DNA of 64,000 nucleotides, from positions 35,244 through 99,243 of the forward strand of contig NZ_JACRMG010000015.1 of the NCBI RefSeq assembly GCF_016219575.1, read 5' to 3'. The position numbers and the translations under genes were made by a program. The notes under the pieces are model-generated. The model saw only the letters and a list, made by a program, of their open reading frames with translations. It did not search any database and was not told where the DNA came from. How positions within the stretch are numbered: position 1 is the stretch's first letter; every line of letters starts with the position of its first letter. The DNA comes from Bradyrhizobium sp. GTDB lineage: Bacteria; Pseudomonadota; Alphaproteobacteria; Rhizobiales; Xanthobacteraceae. Shown in pieces: positions 24,411 to 32,514 of the stretch.

Positions 24411-25691
24411 ATGACGGAATTGTCTCGCCGTAATTTCCTCACCCTGAGCGGTTCTGTCGCCGCTGCCGCGCTCTCCGGACGCGCCGAAGCCGCGATGGGG
24501 CCGAACGACAAGTTCGATCTCGTCATCAAGGGCGGCGACGTGCTCGATCCCAGCCAGTCGCTGCGGGGCAAGCGCGACATCGGCATCCGCTGGGGCACGA
24601 TCGAAGCGGTCGAGAACGACATTCCGGCGGCGCGCGCTGCGAAAACCATCGACGCCACGGGCAAGCTGGTGACCCCCGGCCTGATCGACCTGCACGCGCA
24701 TGTCTTTCCCTACGGCTCGGCGATCGGCATTCCCGCCGACGAACTCGCCCAGTTCCAGTGCACGACGACGCTGATTTCTGCAGGTGACGCCGGGGTCAAC
24801 AACATCGCGGCGCTGCGCCGCTACATCGTCGCGCAGTCGCGGGCGCGCATCTACGCCTTCATCCACATCGCCAATAACGGCCTGTCGGGCTTCCCGGTCG
24901 CCGAGCTCTACAACATCGATTATGCGCAAGTTGAAGCCTGCGCGATGGCGCTGGCCGAGAACCCGGACTTCCTGCTCGGCGTCAAGGTGCGGATGTCGGA
25001 GAACGTGATTGCCAAGCACGGGCTCGAGCCGCTCAAGCGCGGCATCAAGGCCTGCGAGACGTGCGGCTGGCCGGCCAAGATGATGGTGCATATCGGCGGC
25101 GTCGAGACGAAGGAGCTGATGTCGCAGATTCTCGACCTGATGCGGCCGGGCGACGTGCTGACCCATGCCTATTCCGGGTTCCCCAACATGGCCGGGGTCT
25201 TCACCAACATCGTTCAGGACGGCAAGCTCATTCCTGCGGCGCTCGCCGCCAAGCAGCGCGGGGTGCTGTTCGACGTCGGCCATGGCGGCGGCAGCTTTGA
25301 CTTCACGGTGGCGGAAGTCGCGATCCCCGGCGGCTGCACGCCGGATACCATCTCCTCCGACATCCACGTCTTCTCCGGCAATTCGCCCGGCATGCCCTAC
25401 CTGCCGAACGTGATGAGCAAGTTCATGGCGCTGGGCTCCTCGCTGGAGCAGGTGGTGGCGGCGGCAACCACGGCGCCCGCCAGGATCATCAACCGCGCGC
25501 CGAAGCTCGGCACGCTCCAGGCCGGCGCACCCGGCGACGTCGCGATCATGGAACTGGCGGAGGGGCCGGTGACCTTCGTCGACACCCGCAACAACAAGCG
25601 CGACGGCAAGCTGCTGCTCAAGCCGGTGCAGACGGTCGTGAACGGGGTACCGTTCGGCCGGCCCTACCAGGCGCCCTTCTCGGTGCGGTGA
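24411..25691 (+). CDS. Tat-exported amidohydrolase/deacetylase family protein
   Basis: A 426-residue protein with a Tat signal (SRRNFLTLSGSVAAAALSGR). It is a metal-dependent amidohydrolase: the first metal motif is GLIDLHAHVFPYG, a lysine that could be carboxylated lies in FLLGVKVRMSEN, later ligands lie in MMVHIGGVE and LTHAYSG, and a final Asp lies in ISSDIHVF. It resembles the dihydroorotase-like amidohydrolase/deacetylase group rather than true dihydroorotase. Export of such an enzyme is unusual. The substrate is unknown. It has a GGGGGAG site before the ATG. Confidence 0.82.
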   Translation: MTELSRRNFLTLSGSVAAAALSGRAEAAMGPNDKFDLVIKGGDVLDPSQSLRGKRDIGIRWGTIEAVENDIPAARAAKTIDATGKLVTPGLIDLHAHVFPYGSAIGIPADELAQFQCTTTLISAGDAGVNNIAALRRYIVAQSRARIYAFIHIANNGLSGFPVAELYNIDYAQVEACAMALAENPDFLLGVKVRMSENVIAKHGLEPLKRGIKACETCGWPAKMMVHIGGVETKELMSQILDLMRPGDVLTHAYSGFPNMAGVFTNIVQDGKLIPAALAAKQRGVLFDVGHGGGSFDFTVAEVAIPGGCTPDTISSDIHVFSGNSPGMPYLPNVMSKFMALGSSLEQVVAAATTAPARIINRAPKLGTLQAGAPGDVAIMELAEGPVTFVDTRNNKRDGKLLLKPVQTVVNGVPFGRPYQAPFSVR

Positions 25692-25851
25692 CGGCCTGAA
25701 TCCTCAACGCGAGGAGGCGCCAACGGGGCAGCGCAAGGCGCGGCCCAACGGCCGCCGTTCAGGATGAAGTCCCGGGTAAGGCCGTGGATTACCGCGGAAA
25801 TCTCCCCAAGTTTGCGCTCGATCAATGTGGCGCCGCCGGTGTCCGGCGATC

Positions 25852-26166
25852 ATGCGAAGCGTGGCACGGAACGAAGCACAATTCCGCGATGAATCGCCCC
25901 CGGACGAGCCGTCCGGGGTGATTTCGGCTGGTGGCACGGTTCTTTCCCTCTATGAAAGCGAGTTTTTGAGCCAGCTCGGCGAGCGGGTCCGCACCGCGCG
26001 GGCGCAGCGCGAAATGTCGCGCCGGGAGCTGGCCCGCCAGTCCGGCATCTCCGAACGCTACATCGCCCAGATCGAGGCCGGCCGGGGCAATGTCTCGATC
26101 GTGCTGCTGCTGCGGCTTGCCCAGGCTATCCGCTGCGAACCGTTCGCAGGCTGGGAAGGGAAATAG
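25852..26166 (+). CDS. Short XRE-type HTH regulator (BoxR-like N-terminal part only)
   Basis: A 104-residue protein with a helix-turn-helix at about 40-95 (LGERVRTARAQREMSRRELARQSGISERYIAQIEAGRGNVS). This sequence resembles the N-terminal half of BoxR/BzdR-type regulators, which continue into a shikimate-kinase-like domain of about 170 residues. Here the chain ends after RCEPFAGWEGK. Its stop codon directly abuts the ATG of the hpaD-like gene (TAGATG), and its last codons supply GGGAAGGG for that gene. It may be a truncated regulator or a minimal autonomous one. An ATG at 25825 is an alternative start. Confidence 0.7.
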   Translation: MRSVARNEAQFRDESPPDEPSGVISAGGTVLSLYESEFLSQLGERVRTARAQREMSRRELARQSGISERYIAQIEAGRGNVSIVLLLRLAQAIRCEPFAGWEGK

Positions 26167-27021
26167 ATGGGACAGCTTGTTCTCGCCGCCAAGGTCAGCC
26201 ACGTCCCATCGCTAATGCTTTCGGAGGCCGAGGGCAGCCCGCTGAAGGCCGCTCGCGAGGGCGCCGTCAATGCGCTGCGCGAGCTCGGCCGCCGCGCCCG
26301 CGAGCGCGAGGTCTCCACCTTCGTGGTGTTCGACACCCATTGGCTGTCAAACTTCGGCTACCACATCAACGCCAATGCGCATCATCGCGGCGCCTTCACC
26401 AGCCACGAAGCGCCGCAGATGATCCAGGATCTGGGTTATGATCTGCCCGGCGATCCCCGGCTCGCCGAAGCGATCGCCGCGGAAGCCGCCAAGGGCGGGC
26501 TGAACGTGCTCGCCCACAAGGTGGCGAGCCTCGGGCTCGAATACGGCACCATCGTCCCCATGCATTACATGAACGCCGACGGCCACGCCAAAGTTGTGTC
26601 GGTGGCTACGCCGCTCTTCACCTCGCCGGAGGAGAGCCGCATCCTGGGTGAGGCGGTACGGCGGGCGGTCGAAGCGTCCGGCGAGCGGGTGGCGCTCATC
26701 GCCAGCGGATCGCTGTCGCACCGGCTGTGGCCCAACAGGAAGCTTGGTCCGGAAGCCTGGACCTCGGTCGCCAGCGAATTCAACCGCCAGGTCGACCTGC
26801 GCGTGCTTGAGCTGTGGCAGCAGGGCCGCTACCGCGAATTCATCGACATGCTCCCGGACTACGCCACCAAGTGCAACGGCGAGGGCGGCATGGCCGACAC
26901 CATCATGCTGTTCGCCGCCCTCGGCTGGTACGGCTACCAGGGCAGGGCGGAGCAGCTCTGCGACTATTTCCCGTCCAGCGGCAGCGGCCAGGTCAACGTC
27001 GAGTTTCACGTCGCGGCGTAA
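26167..27021 (+). CDS. hpaD: HpaD-like class III extradiol dioxygenase (LigB family)
   Basis: A 284-residue protein with the LigB-type fold. Likely iron ligands are the early His in LAAKVSHVPSLML and the His in VVFDTHWLSNFGYH; further conserved-looking stretches are HKVASLGLEYGTIVPMHYMN and IASGSLSHRLWPN. It matches 3,4-dihydroxyphenylacetate 2,3-dioxygenase, the ring-opening enzyme of homoprotocatechuate breakdown. None of the other hpa genes (hpaE, F, G, H, B, C) is visible around it, so its pathway is incomplete here. Translation is coupled to the XRE gene before it. Confidence 0.82.
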   Translation: MGQLVLAAKVSHVPSLMLSEAEGSPLKAAREGAVNALRELGRRAREREVSTFVVFDTHWLSNFGYHINANAHHRGAFTSHEAPQMIQDLGYDLPGDPRLAEAIAAEAAKGGLNVLAHKVASLGLEYGTIVPMHYMNADGHAKVVSVATPLFTSPEESRILGEAVRRAVEASGERVALIASGSLSHRLWPNRKLGPEAWTSVASEFNRQVDLRVLELWQQGRYREFIDMLPDYATKCNGEGGMADTIMLFAALGWYGYQGRAEQLCDYFPSSGSGQVNVEFHVAA

Positions 27022-27077
27022 TCGATCGGTCCGAGACTGCGTCCGCCCCTGTCGGGAAGCGGACATCGCGGCCCAAG

Positions 27078-27287
27078 TCAGGCGATCCGCTTGGATGACG
27101 GATCGCGCGCGATCTTGGCTGCGACGAAATACGATAACGGCATCGCCACGACAAAACCGGCCAGAGCCGCGAGCGGTATTGCCCTCATGGAGTCTGAAGC
27201 GATTCCCGCAGCCAGCACCGCTGTAACGGCCGTGCCTGCCACTGCTGTCCCGAGCATCACCCAGATGAGGATCGCGATCTTGAGCAT
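27078..27287 (-). CDS. Small membrane protein, two TM segments
   Basis: A 69-residue protein (MLKIAILIWVMLGTAVAGTA...) with membrane segments at about 2-28 and 36-57 and the C-terminal tail KIARDPSSKRIA. GGAG lies six bases before the ATG at 27287. A degenerate FixK-type box lies about 81 bp upstream. Composition resembles other small inner-membrane proteins of rhizobia; no family was recognised. Confidence 0.65.
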   Translation of the reverse strand: MLKIAILIWVMLGTAVAGTAVTAVLAAGIASDSMRAIPLAALAGFVVAMPLSYFVAAKIARDPSSKRIA

Positions 27288-27361
27288 GGGCATCTCCAAT
27301 ATCCTGCACCGGCTACCCGGCCGGTGAGATATGAAATCTGCTCCATCCCTCCGATCGTGTC

Positions 27362-27375
27362 TTGATCTTGCGCAA
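27362..27375. promoter_or_regulatory. Degenerate FixK-type box TTGATCTTGCGCAA
   Basis: TTGAT-N4-CGCAA has a perfect left half and a right half with two changes. The centre is 81.5 bp from the small membrane gene start. It could be chance. Confidence 0.35.
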
Positions 27376-27466
27376 TCGGAGCTGGCGTTGAGTCAAGCGA
27401 CTGCTGCCAATCGGTCTCATGCGCAAGATTACGTCTTCCGGAGCTGCCCGGACACAAGCCACGCGG

Positions 27467-28708
27467 CTAGACCTGCGCGCGCTTCTCCACATTGGCGCTG
27501 CGGGCCGGCACGCCGAATTCCTTGCGGCAGACGTCGGCGAGCACGGCCACGCCCTCGCGGATCTCTTCATGCGAGGGGCTGGCGAAGCAGAGCCGCAGAC
27601 GGCAGCCCGCATAGGGTTTGTCGACCGACCATTCCGGTCCGGGATTGATGGCGACGCCTGCGGCGAGCGCGGCCTGATACAGCTTTAGCGTATCGACATT
27701 GTCGGGCAGCTTCACCCACAGGAAGATGCCGCCCTTCGGCTCTTCGAATTCGGCCGCGGTGCCGAACTGCTCGCCGAGCGCGTCCATCAGGGTGTCGAGC
27801 TTGGCGCGCAGGCCGCGCGTCAGCTTCGGCACATGGTTTTCGAAATGCGGAGCGCAATATTCGGCCAGCACCATCTGCTCCAGCGCGCCGGATCCCGCGT
27901 CGGTCTTCAGCGCCAGCATGCGCGACATCATCTCCCAGGGTGCGACGATGAAGCCGATGCGGAGGGCAGGAGCGATCGACTTCGAGAACGAGCCGACATG
28001 GATGACGTTGTTGCTCTTGCTCATGGCGTAGATCGCGGGCGGCCGTTTGCCGTCCCAGGTCAGGTCGGCATAGCAGTCGTCCTCGAAGATGGGCACGCCA
28101 TACTGCTGCGACAGGCGCAGCATCTCCGCGCGGCGCTCCTCGGGCATGATGGTGGCGGTCGGGTTCTGCACCGTGGGGATGGTGTAGATGTATTTCGGCG
28201 TGATGCCCTTGCTCTTGAGATCGGCAAGCGTGTTCGCCAGCGCATCCATGCGCATGCCCTGGTCGTCGAGGGGAATGCCGATCGCCTTGACGCCGAGCCG
28301 CGTCAGGCGGTTGATCGCGCCCTGGTAGGTCTCCTTCTCGATCAGCACGGTGTCGCCGCGCGCCAGCAGCGTGTTGTTGACGAGATCGAGCGCCTGCAGC
28401 GATCCGGAGACGATCAGGAGGTCGTCCGCCGTGCAGACGATGCCGGCATCGCGCTTCAGCTTCCTGACCAGGAATTCGCGCAGGGCGCGATAGCCCTGCG
28501 GCCCGCTGGCGAGGCCGTAGGTCGCGAGCGACTTTCCCTCGCGCCTGAGCACCGCATTGACCGCCTCGATCAGCCCCTCCACCGGCACGCCGTCGGGGTC
28601 GTTGTTGCCGCCGACGAAGCTGTATTTGGCAAGGCCCGTCCACCGCGCCGCGGGCGCCGGCAGCCCGGCCGGCAGCAGCGGGGCATAGTCGAATTGGGCT
28701 GAAGTCAT
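27467..28708 (-). CDS. PLP-dependent fold-type I aminotransferase
   Basis: A 413-residue class I/II aminotransferase. Motifs in order are LATYGLASGPQGYRALREFL, VQNPTATIMPEERR (substrate/PLP Asn region), EDDCYADLTWDG (PLP-binding Asp) and VGSFSKSIAPALRIGFIVAP with the Schiff-base Lys, then RLRLCFASPSHEEI near the C-terminus. It resembles the 2-aminoadipate/MocR-like aminotransferases without a DNA-binding domain. GGGAG lies nine bases before the ATG at 28708; ATG 28714 is too close to it. The amino acid substrate is not evident. Confidence 0.88.
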   Translation of the reverse strand: MTSAQFDYAPLLPAGLPAPAARWTGLAKYSFVGGNNDPDGVPVEGLIEAVNAVLRREGKSLATYGLASGPQGYRALREFLVRKLKRDAGIVCTADDLLIVSGSLQALDLVNNTLLARGDTVLIEKETYQGAINRLTRLGVKAIGIPLDDQGMRMDALANTLADLKSKGITPKYIYTIPTVQNPTATIMPEERRAEMLRLSQQYGVPIFEDDCYADLTWDGKRPPAIYAMSKSNNVIHVGSFSKSIAPALRIGFIVAPWEMMSRMLALKTDAGSGALEQMVLAEYCAPHFENHVPKLTRGLRAKLDTLMDALGEQFGTAAEFEEPKGGIFLWVKLPDNVDTLKLYQAALAAGVAINPGPEWSVDKPYAGCRLRLCFASPSHEEIREGVAVLADVCRKEFGVPARSANVEKRAQV

Positions 28709-28773
28709 GGACATCGTCTCCCGTTCGTTTTCTTGTTGAGGAAGCAGGTTGCTTTCGCTTCCCTTGGTTCTTG

Positions 28774-29376
28774 TCAGTTCTTGCCGACCAGCCGGATCGG
28801 CCGCCCCTGGCTGATGAAGGCATAGTGTCCGGCGCCGACGCCGCCGACCATCAGGGCTTCGATGACGGGCTCGGCGATCTCGCCGGCCGCGGCCCAGTCG
28901 ACCACGAAGTTGGCGCCGGTCCCGCCGCGCACGTCCGACGTCGGGATAAAGACCTCGATGGTGGAGAACGGCTTCAGCGCAATCGGCGACTTGAGGTAGC
29001 TTTCCACCATCTTGCCCGCTGTGTCGAAATAGGCGATCCGCTTCAGCACCAGCGGCCGTGTTTCGGAAGCGTTGTGCACGCTCAGCGTGACGGAAAAATC
29101 CGCCCGCAGCTTGCCCTGGGCCATCGAGACGCTGGAATAGACGGGGACGTAGAATGCGCCGGAAACGGCGAGAGGCTCGGCGGGAACGGCAGTCAGGGAC
29201 GAGGCGAAATTCTGCTCGATGCCGCCGCCCTGGCTGCTTCCCTGGGCGTGGCTAGCGGAAATCTGCAACAGCAGCATGCAGGCCAGAAGCCCCGAAAAAA
29301 CGGCCTTGATCGGGGTGTGACAGATTGCTTGTTTAAGCCTGCAACGCCTGTCACTAGGTTGCGGCGGAAGGTACAT
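28774..29376 (-). CDS. DUF3124 secreted protein
   Basis: Reads ...VFSGLLACMLLLQISASHAQ (signal peptide, cleavage near SHA-QGSSQG), then a beta-rich domain (YVPVYSSVSMAQGKLRADFSVTLSVHNASE, PFSTIEVFIPTSDVRGGTGA) typical of DUF3124. The start is uncertain. ATG 29376 is chosen because the upstream ATG at 29385 would overlap the start codon of the divergent antiporter gene; either leaves an unusually long N-terminal region before the hydrophobic core. The function of the family is unknown. Confidence 0.75.
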   Translation of the reverse strand: MYLPPQPSDRRCRLKQAICHTPIKAVFSGLLACMLLLQISASHAQGSSQGGGIEQNFASSLTAVPAEPLAVSGAFYVPVYSSVSMAQGKLRADFSVTLSVHNASETRPLVLKRIAYFDTAGKMVESYLKSPIALKPFSTIEVFIPTSDVRGGTGANFVVDWAAAGEIAEPVIEALMVGGVGAGHYAFISQGRPIRLVGKN

Positions 29377-29383
29377 TTGATTC

Positions 29384-31108
29384 ATGCACGAACTCATTGG
29401 CGATATCACTTTTAGCATCCTGTTTGCCTGGGGGCTTGGGCTTTTGGCCCATTTTTCCCGCCAGCCGCTGATCCTCGCCTACCTCGTTGCCGGCTTTTTC
29501 ATTGGGCCATTCGGCATGGGATGGGTCAAGTCCCAGGAATCGATCAGCGTCATCTCCGAGCTCGGCCTGATCTTCATGCTGTTCATGATCGGGCTGGAGA
29601 TCGACCTGAAGAAGATCATCCGCGCCGGCCCGGTCATCCTGTTTGCCGCCGGCGGTCAGCTGCTCGGCGGCTGCCTGCTCGGTGTCCTCTTCTTCATGGC
29701 CATCGGCCTTTCGCTCGGGGGCGGCGCCTTCGATGCGCTCTATCTGACGGTGGCCTGCGCGCTCTCGAGCACGGTCATCATCGTCAAGGTGCTCTACGAG
29801 AAGCGTGAGCTGGATACCCTGCCGGGCCGTATCACGCTGGGCATCCTGGTGCTGCAGGACATCTTCGCCATCCTGTTCCTGGCGGTGCAGCCCTCGCTCG
29901 CCAACCTGCAGGTCTCGGTGATCCTGCTTTCGATCGCCCGGGTCGGCGCACTGGTTGCGACCGCGCTGATCCTGAGCCGCTATGTGCTGCCAAGACTGTT
30001 CCACCAGATCGCGCGGCGGCCCGAACTGCTCATGCTCGGCGCGCTGGCCTGGTGCTTCCTGATCGGCGAGGTCGCGGAAAAGCTGCATCTGTCGCGCGAG
30101 ATGGGCTCGCTGGTGGCGGGCGTTTCGCTGTCGACCTTCCCCTATGCGCTCGACGTGACGGCGAAAGTGACGACGCTGCGTGACTTCTTCATCACGCTGT
30201 TCTTTGTCGCCCTCGGCATGACCATCCCAATTCCGAACGGATCGGTGATCGTGCTGGCTCTGATCATCGCCGCCTTCACGGTGGCAAGCCGCGTCGTGAC
30301 CACCTTCACGCCGCTCTATCTGATGAAGCAGGGCCTGCGCGCCAGCCTCTTGCCGGCCATCAACCTCGCGCAAATCTCGGAATTCTCGCTGGTGGTGATC
30401 CAGACCGGCATCACCGCCGGCCACATCAAGACCGAGACTGCGCACGCGGTCTCCTTTGCTTTCGTGGTGCTGGCGGTGGTTTCGACCTTCGTCATGGCGC
30501 GCAGCGGAGGGATCACCAAGGGCCTGATCGGGCCGTTGAAGAAGGTTGGCCTGCGCGATCTCGACCACGTCCATCACGCCGAGGGCCACGAGGGCGGCCA
30601 TGGCGAGACCAACCGCATCGTCATCCTCGGCTTCTTCCGGGCTGCAAGCGCCCTGCTCAGCCAGATCGAACAACAGAACGAGTCGCTGCTGGAGCAGATC
30701 ACGGTGATCGATTTCAATCCGAACGTGTTTCGCATCCTGAACGAGCGCGGCGTGCACGTAATCTATGGCGACATCTCCAACGTCGATACGTTGGTGCATG
30801 CCGGCATCGGCAAGGCCGAGATCATCATCCTCAGTGTGCCGGATTCGCTTCTGGTCGGCGCCAACAATGAAAAGCTGGTCCGCCACGTCCGCGCTCTCAA
30901 CCCCACCGCCAGGATCGTTGCGACCGCCGACCTGCTCTCCAACGTTAATGACCTCTATGCCGCCGGCGCCGACTACGTCACCGTCACCCGCCTGACCGAC
31001 GCCACCGAGCTGTTTTCCGTGATCGAGGCGGCCGACGCGGGCCTGCTGGAGGACAAGCGCGCGGAGATGGATGCCCGGCTTGCCGAGCGCAAGGAGGTTT
31101 TGCCGTAG
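29384..31108 (+). CDS. KefB/YbaL-type cation:proton antiporter with RCK domain
   Basis: A 574-residue protein. About twelve membrane segments cover residues 5-390, with the antiporter-family stretches LAYLVAGFFIGPFGMG, ALSSTVIIVKVLYEKREL and LGMTIPIPNGS. A cytoplasmic TrkA-N/RCK domain lies at about 405-530 (NRIVILGFFRAASALLSQIE, VIYGDISNVDTLVHAGIGKA). It probably exchanges K+ or Na+ for H+ under nucleotide control. The first RCK glycine pattern is GFFRAAS rather than the usual GxGxxG, so nucleotide gating may be altered. Confidence 0.88.
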   Translation: MHELIGDITFSILFAWGLGLLAHFSRQPLILAYLVAGFFIGPFGMGWVKSQESISVISELGLIFMLFMIGLEIDLKKIIRAGPVILFAAGGQLLGGCLLGVLFFMAIGLSLGGGAFDALYLTVACALSSTVIIVKVLYEKRELDTLPGRITLGILVLQDIFAILFLAVQPSLANLQVSVILLSIARVGALVATALILSRYVLPRLFHQIARRPELLMLGALAWCFLIGEVAEKLHLSREMGSLVAGVSLSTFPYALDVTAKVTTLRDFFITLFFVALGMTIPIPNGSVIVLALIIAAFTVASRVVTTFTPLYLMKQGLRASLLPAINLAQISEFSLVVIQTGITAGHIKTETAHAVSFAFVVLAVVSTFVMARSGGITKGLIGPLKKVGLRDLDHVHHAEGHEGGHGETNRIVILGFFRAASALLSQIEQQNESLLEQITVIDFNPNVFRILNERGVHVIYGDISNVDTLVHAGIGKAEIIILSVPDSLLVGANNEKLVRHVRALNPTARIVATADLLSNVNDLYAAGADYVTVTRLTDATELFSVIEAADAGLLEDKRAEMDARLAERKEVLP

Positions 31109-31192
31109 AGCGGAACGCTCGCTCCAGCCGCCGGCGGCTCTTTCATCCCGTCATGGCGACCCCACATAAAATATCGTTCTTCAGGCCCCCGC

Positions 31193-31208
31193 GGGCGGCA
31201 TGCCGCCC
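31193..31208. other. Perfect 16-bp palindrome upstream of ribBA
   Basis: GGGCGGCATGCCGCCC lies 73 bp before the ribBA start, in the antiporter-ribBA gap. It could be an operator or a hairpin in the leader; it does not form an FMN riboswitch. Confidence 0.4.
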
Positions 31209-31280
31209 TGCGTAATGTTGCTGGCGCGGGCCCGAGAGTCCGGGTAATCCATCCCGGCACAAGAAGCGGGTTTTGAGGAA

Positions 31281-32357
31281 ATGGCCGATACGATCCAGGA
31301 AGTCTTGCAAGCCTTTGCCAAGGGCGAGCTTGTCGTCGTCACCGATGACGACGACCGCGAAGGTGAGGGCGATCTGATCGTCGCGGCCTCGCTCTGTACT
31401 GCCGAGAAGATGGCCTTCATCATCCGCCATACCTCAGGCATCGTCTGCGCGCCGATTACCACCGACGACGCGCGCCGTCTGCGGCTCGACCCGATGGTGG
31501 CGCACAACGATTCCAGTCACACCACCGCCTTTACGGTCTCGATCGACTACAAGCCCGATGGCGGCACCGGCATTTCCGCCGACGAGCGCGCCTCCTGCTG
31601 CCGGGCGCTTGCCAATCCCAATGTCGGCGCCAGCGACTTCGCCCGGCCCGGCCACATCTTTCCGCTGATCGCGCGCGACGGCGGCGTGCTCCTGCGCTCC
31701 GGCCATACCGAGGCTGCGGTTGATCTCTGCCGGCTCAGCGGTTTGCCGCCGGTCGGCGTCATCAGCGAGTTGATGAACGACGACGGCACCGTTATGAAGG
31801 GCGAGCAGGTGGTACGCTTCGCCGCCGCCCACAAGCTCAGGCACGTCACGATCGCTGACATGATCGCCTATCGCCAGGCGCGCGAGAAGCTGATCGAGCG
31901 CGTCTCGACCTTCCTCACCGAAAGCCCGATCGGAACGCTGCAGGGCTACGCCTATCGTTCGCCCTTCGACGAGATCGCGCACGCCGCCTTCGTCTACAAC
32001 GGCGTCGGCGACGGCAAGAACGTGCTGACCCGCCTGCACAAGCCCAACATCGTGAAGGACCTGTTCACGGGCCAGGAGCGCATGCGGCTGGTGCTCGATC
32101 ATTTCCAGCGTGCCGGCCGCGGCGTGCTGGTATATCTGCGCGACGGTGCAGCCGGCGTTCCGGTCGAGCCGGTCGGCGAGCAGAAGACGGCGGAAGCCGA
32201 CCGCAACAGGCAGTGGCGCGAGGTCGGCGTCGGCGCGCAGATCCTGCGCGATCTCGGCATCACCTCGATCCGCAACCTCACCTCGTCGGTGCACGACTAC
32301 AAGGGCCTGTCGGGTTTCGGCATCGAGATCGTCGGCAACGAGCGCCTTGAAGGTTGA
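31281..32357 (+). CDS. ribBA: DHBP synthase with degenerate GTP cyclohydrolase II domain (RibBA/RibBX)
   Basis: A 358-residue fusion. Residues 1-205 are 3,4-dihydroxy-2-butanone 4-phosphate synthase, with the acidic loop DDDDREGEGDLIVAA, SGIVCAPI, RPGHIFPL and SGHTEAAVDL motifs; this makes the four-carbon precursor of riboflavin. Residues 210-358 align with GTP cyclohydrolase II, but the region that should hold the zinc Cys set reads VKDLFTGQERMRLVLDHFQR with no cysteine. The second domain is therefore probably not a cyclohydrolase and may be regulatory. TTGAGGAA precedes the ATG. Confidence 0.9.
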   Translation: MADTIQEVLQAFAKGELVVVTDDDDREGEGDLIVAASLCTAEKMAFIIRHTSGIVCAPITTDDARRLRLDPMVAHNDSSHTTAFTVSIDYKPDGGTGISADERASCCRALANPNVGASDFARPGHIFPLIARDGGVLLRSGHTEAAVDLCRLSGLPPVGVISELMNDDGTVMKGEQVVRFAAAHKLRHVTIADMIAYRQAREKLIERVSTFLTESPIGTLQGYAYRSPFDEIAHAAFVYNGVGDGKNVLTRLHKPNIVKDLFTGQERMRLVLDHFQRAGRGVLVYLRDGAAGVPVEPVGEQKTAEADRNRQWREVGVGAQILRDLGITSIRNLTSSVHDYKGLSGFGIEIVGNERLEG

Positions 32358-32365
32358 CGAAGTCA

Positions 32366-32440
32366 ATTCCGGGGCGATGTGAAGCATCGAGCCCGGAACC
32401 TCGAGATTCCGGGTCTGGTGCTTACGCACCATCCCGGAAT
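32366..32440. repeat. Imperfect palindrome, family B (REP-like)
   Basis: Begins ATTCCGGGGCGATG and ends CATCCCGGAAT, with an inner CCCGGAA/TTCCGGG pairing. The same core occurs at 34789-34888. It fills most of the ribBA-gcdH gap. Confidence 0.75.
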
Positions 32441-32514
32441 GACGTGGTCCCAATTGCGCTCGTGTCGTTAGCGCTTTAGTTTGTAGGAAATTGAGATATG
32501 CGAAAGGAACTCCC

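Noticed and set aside
25812..25825. TTGCGCTCGATCAA, FixK-like
   Set aside because: The left half is degenerate and its centre is only 33 bp from the XRE start, so transcription would begin inside the gene.
31109..31280. Possible FMN riboswitch before ribBA
   Set aside because: The leader is short and lacks the conserved multi-stem FMN core; only a 16-bp palindrome is present.
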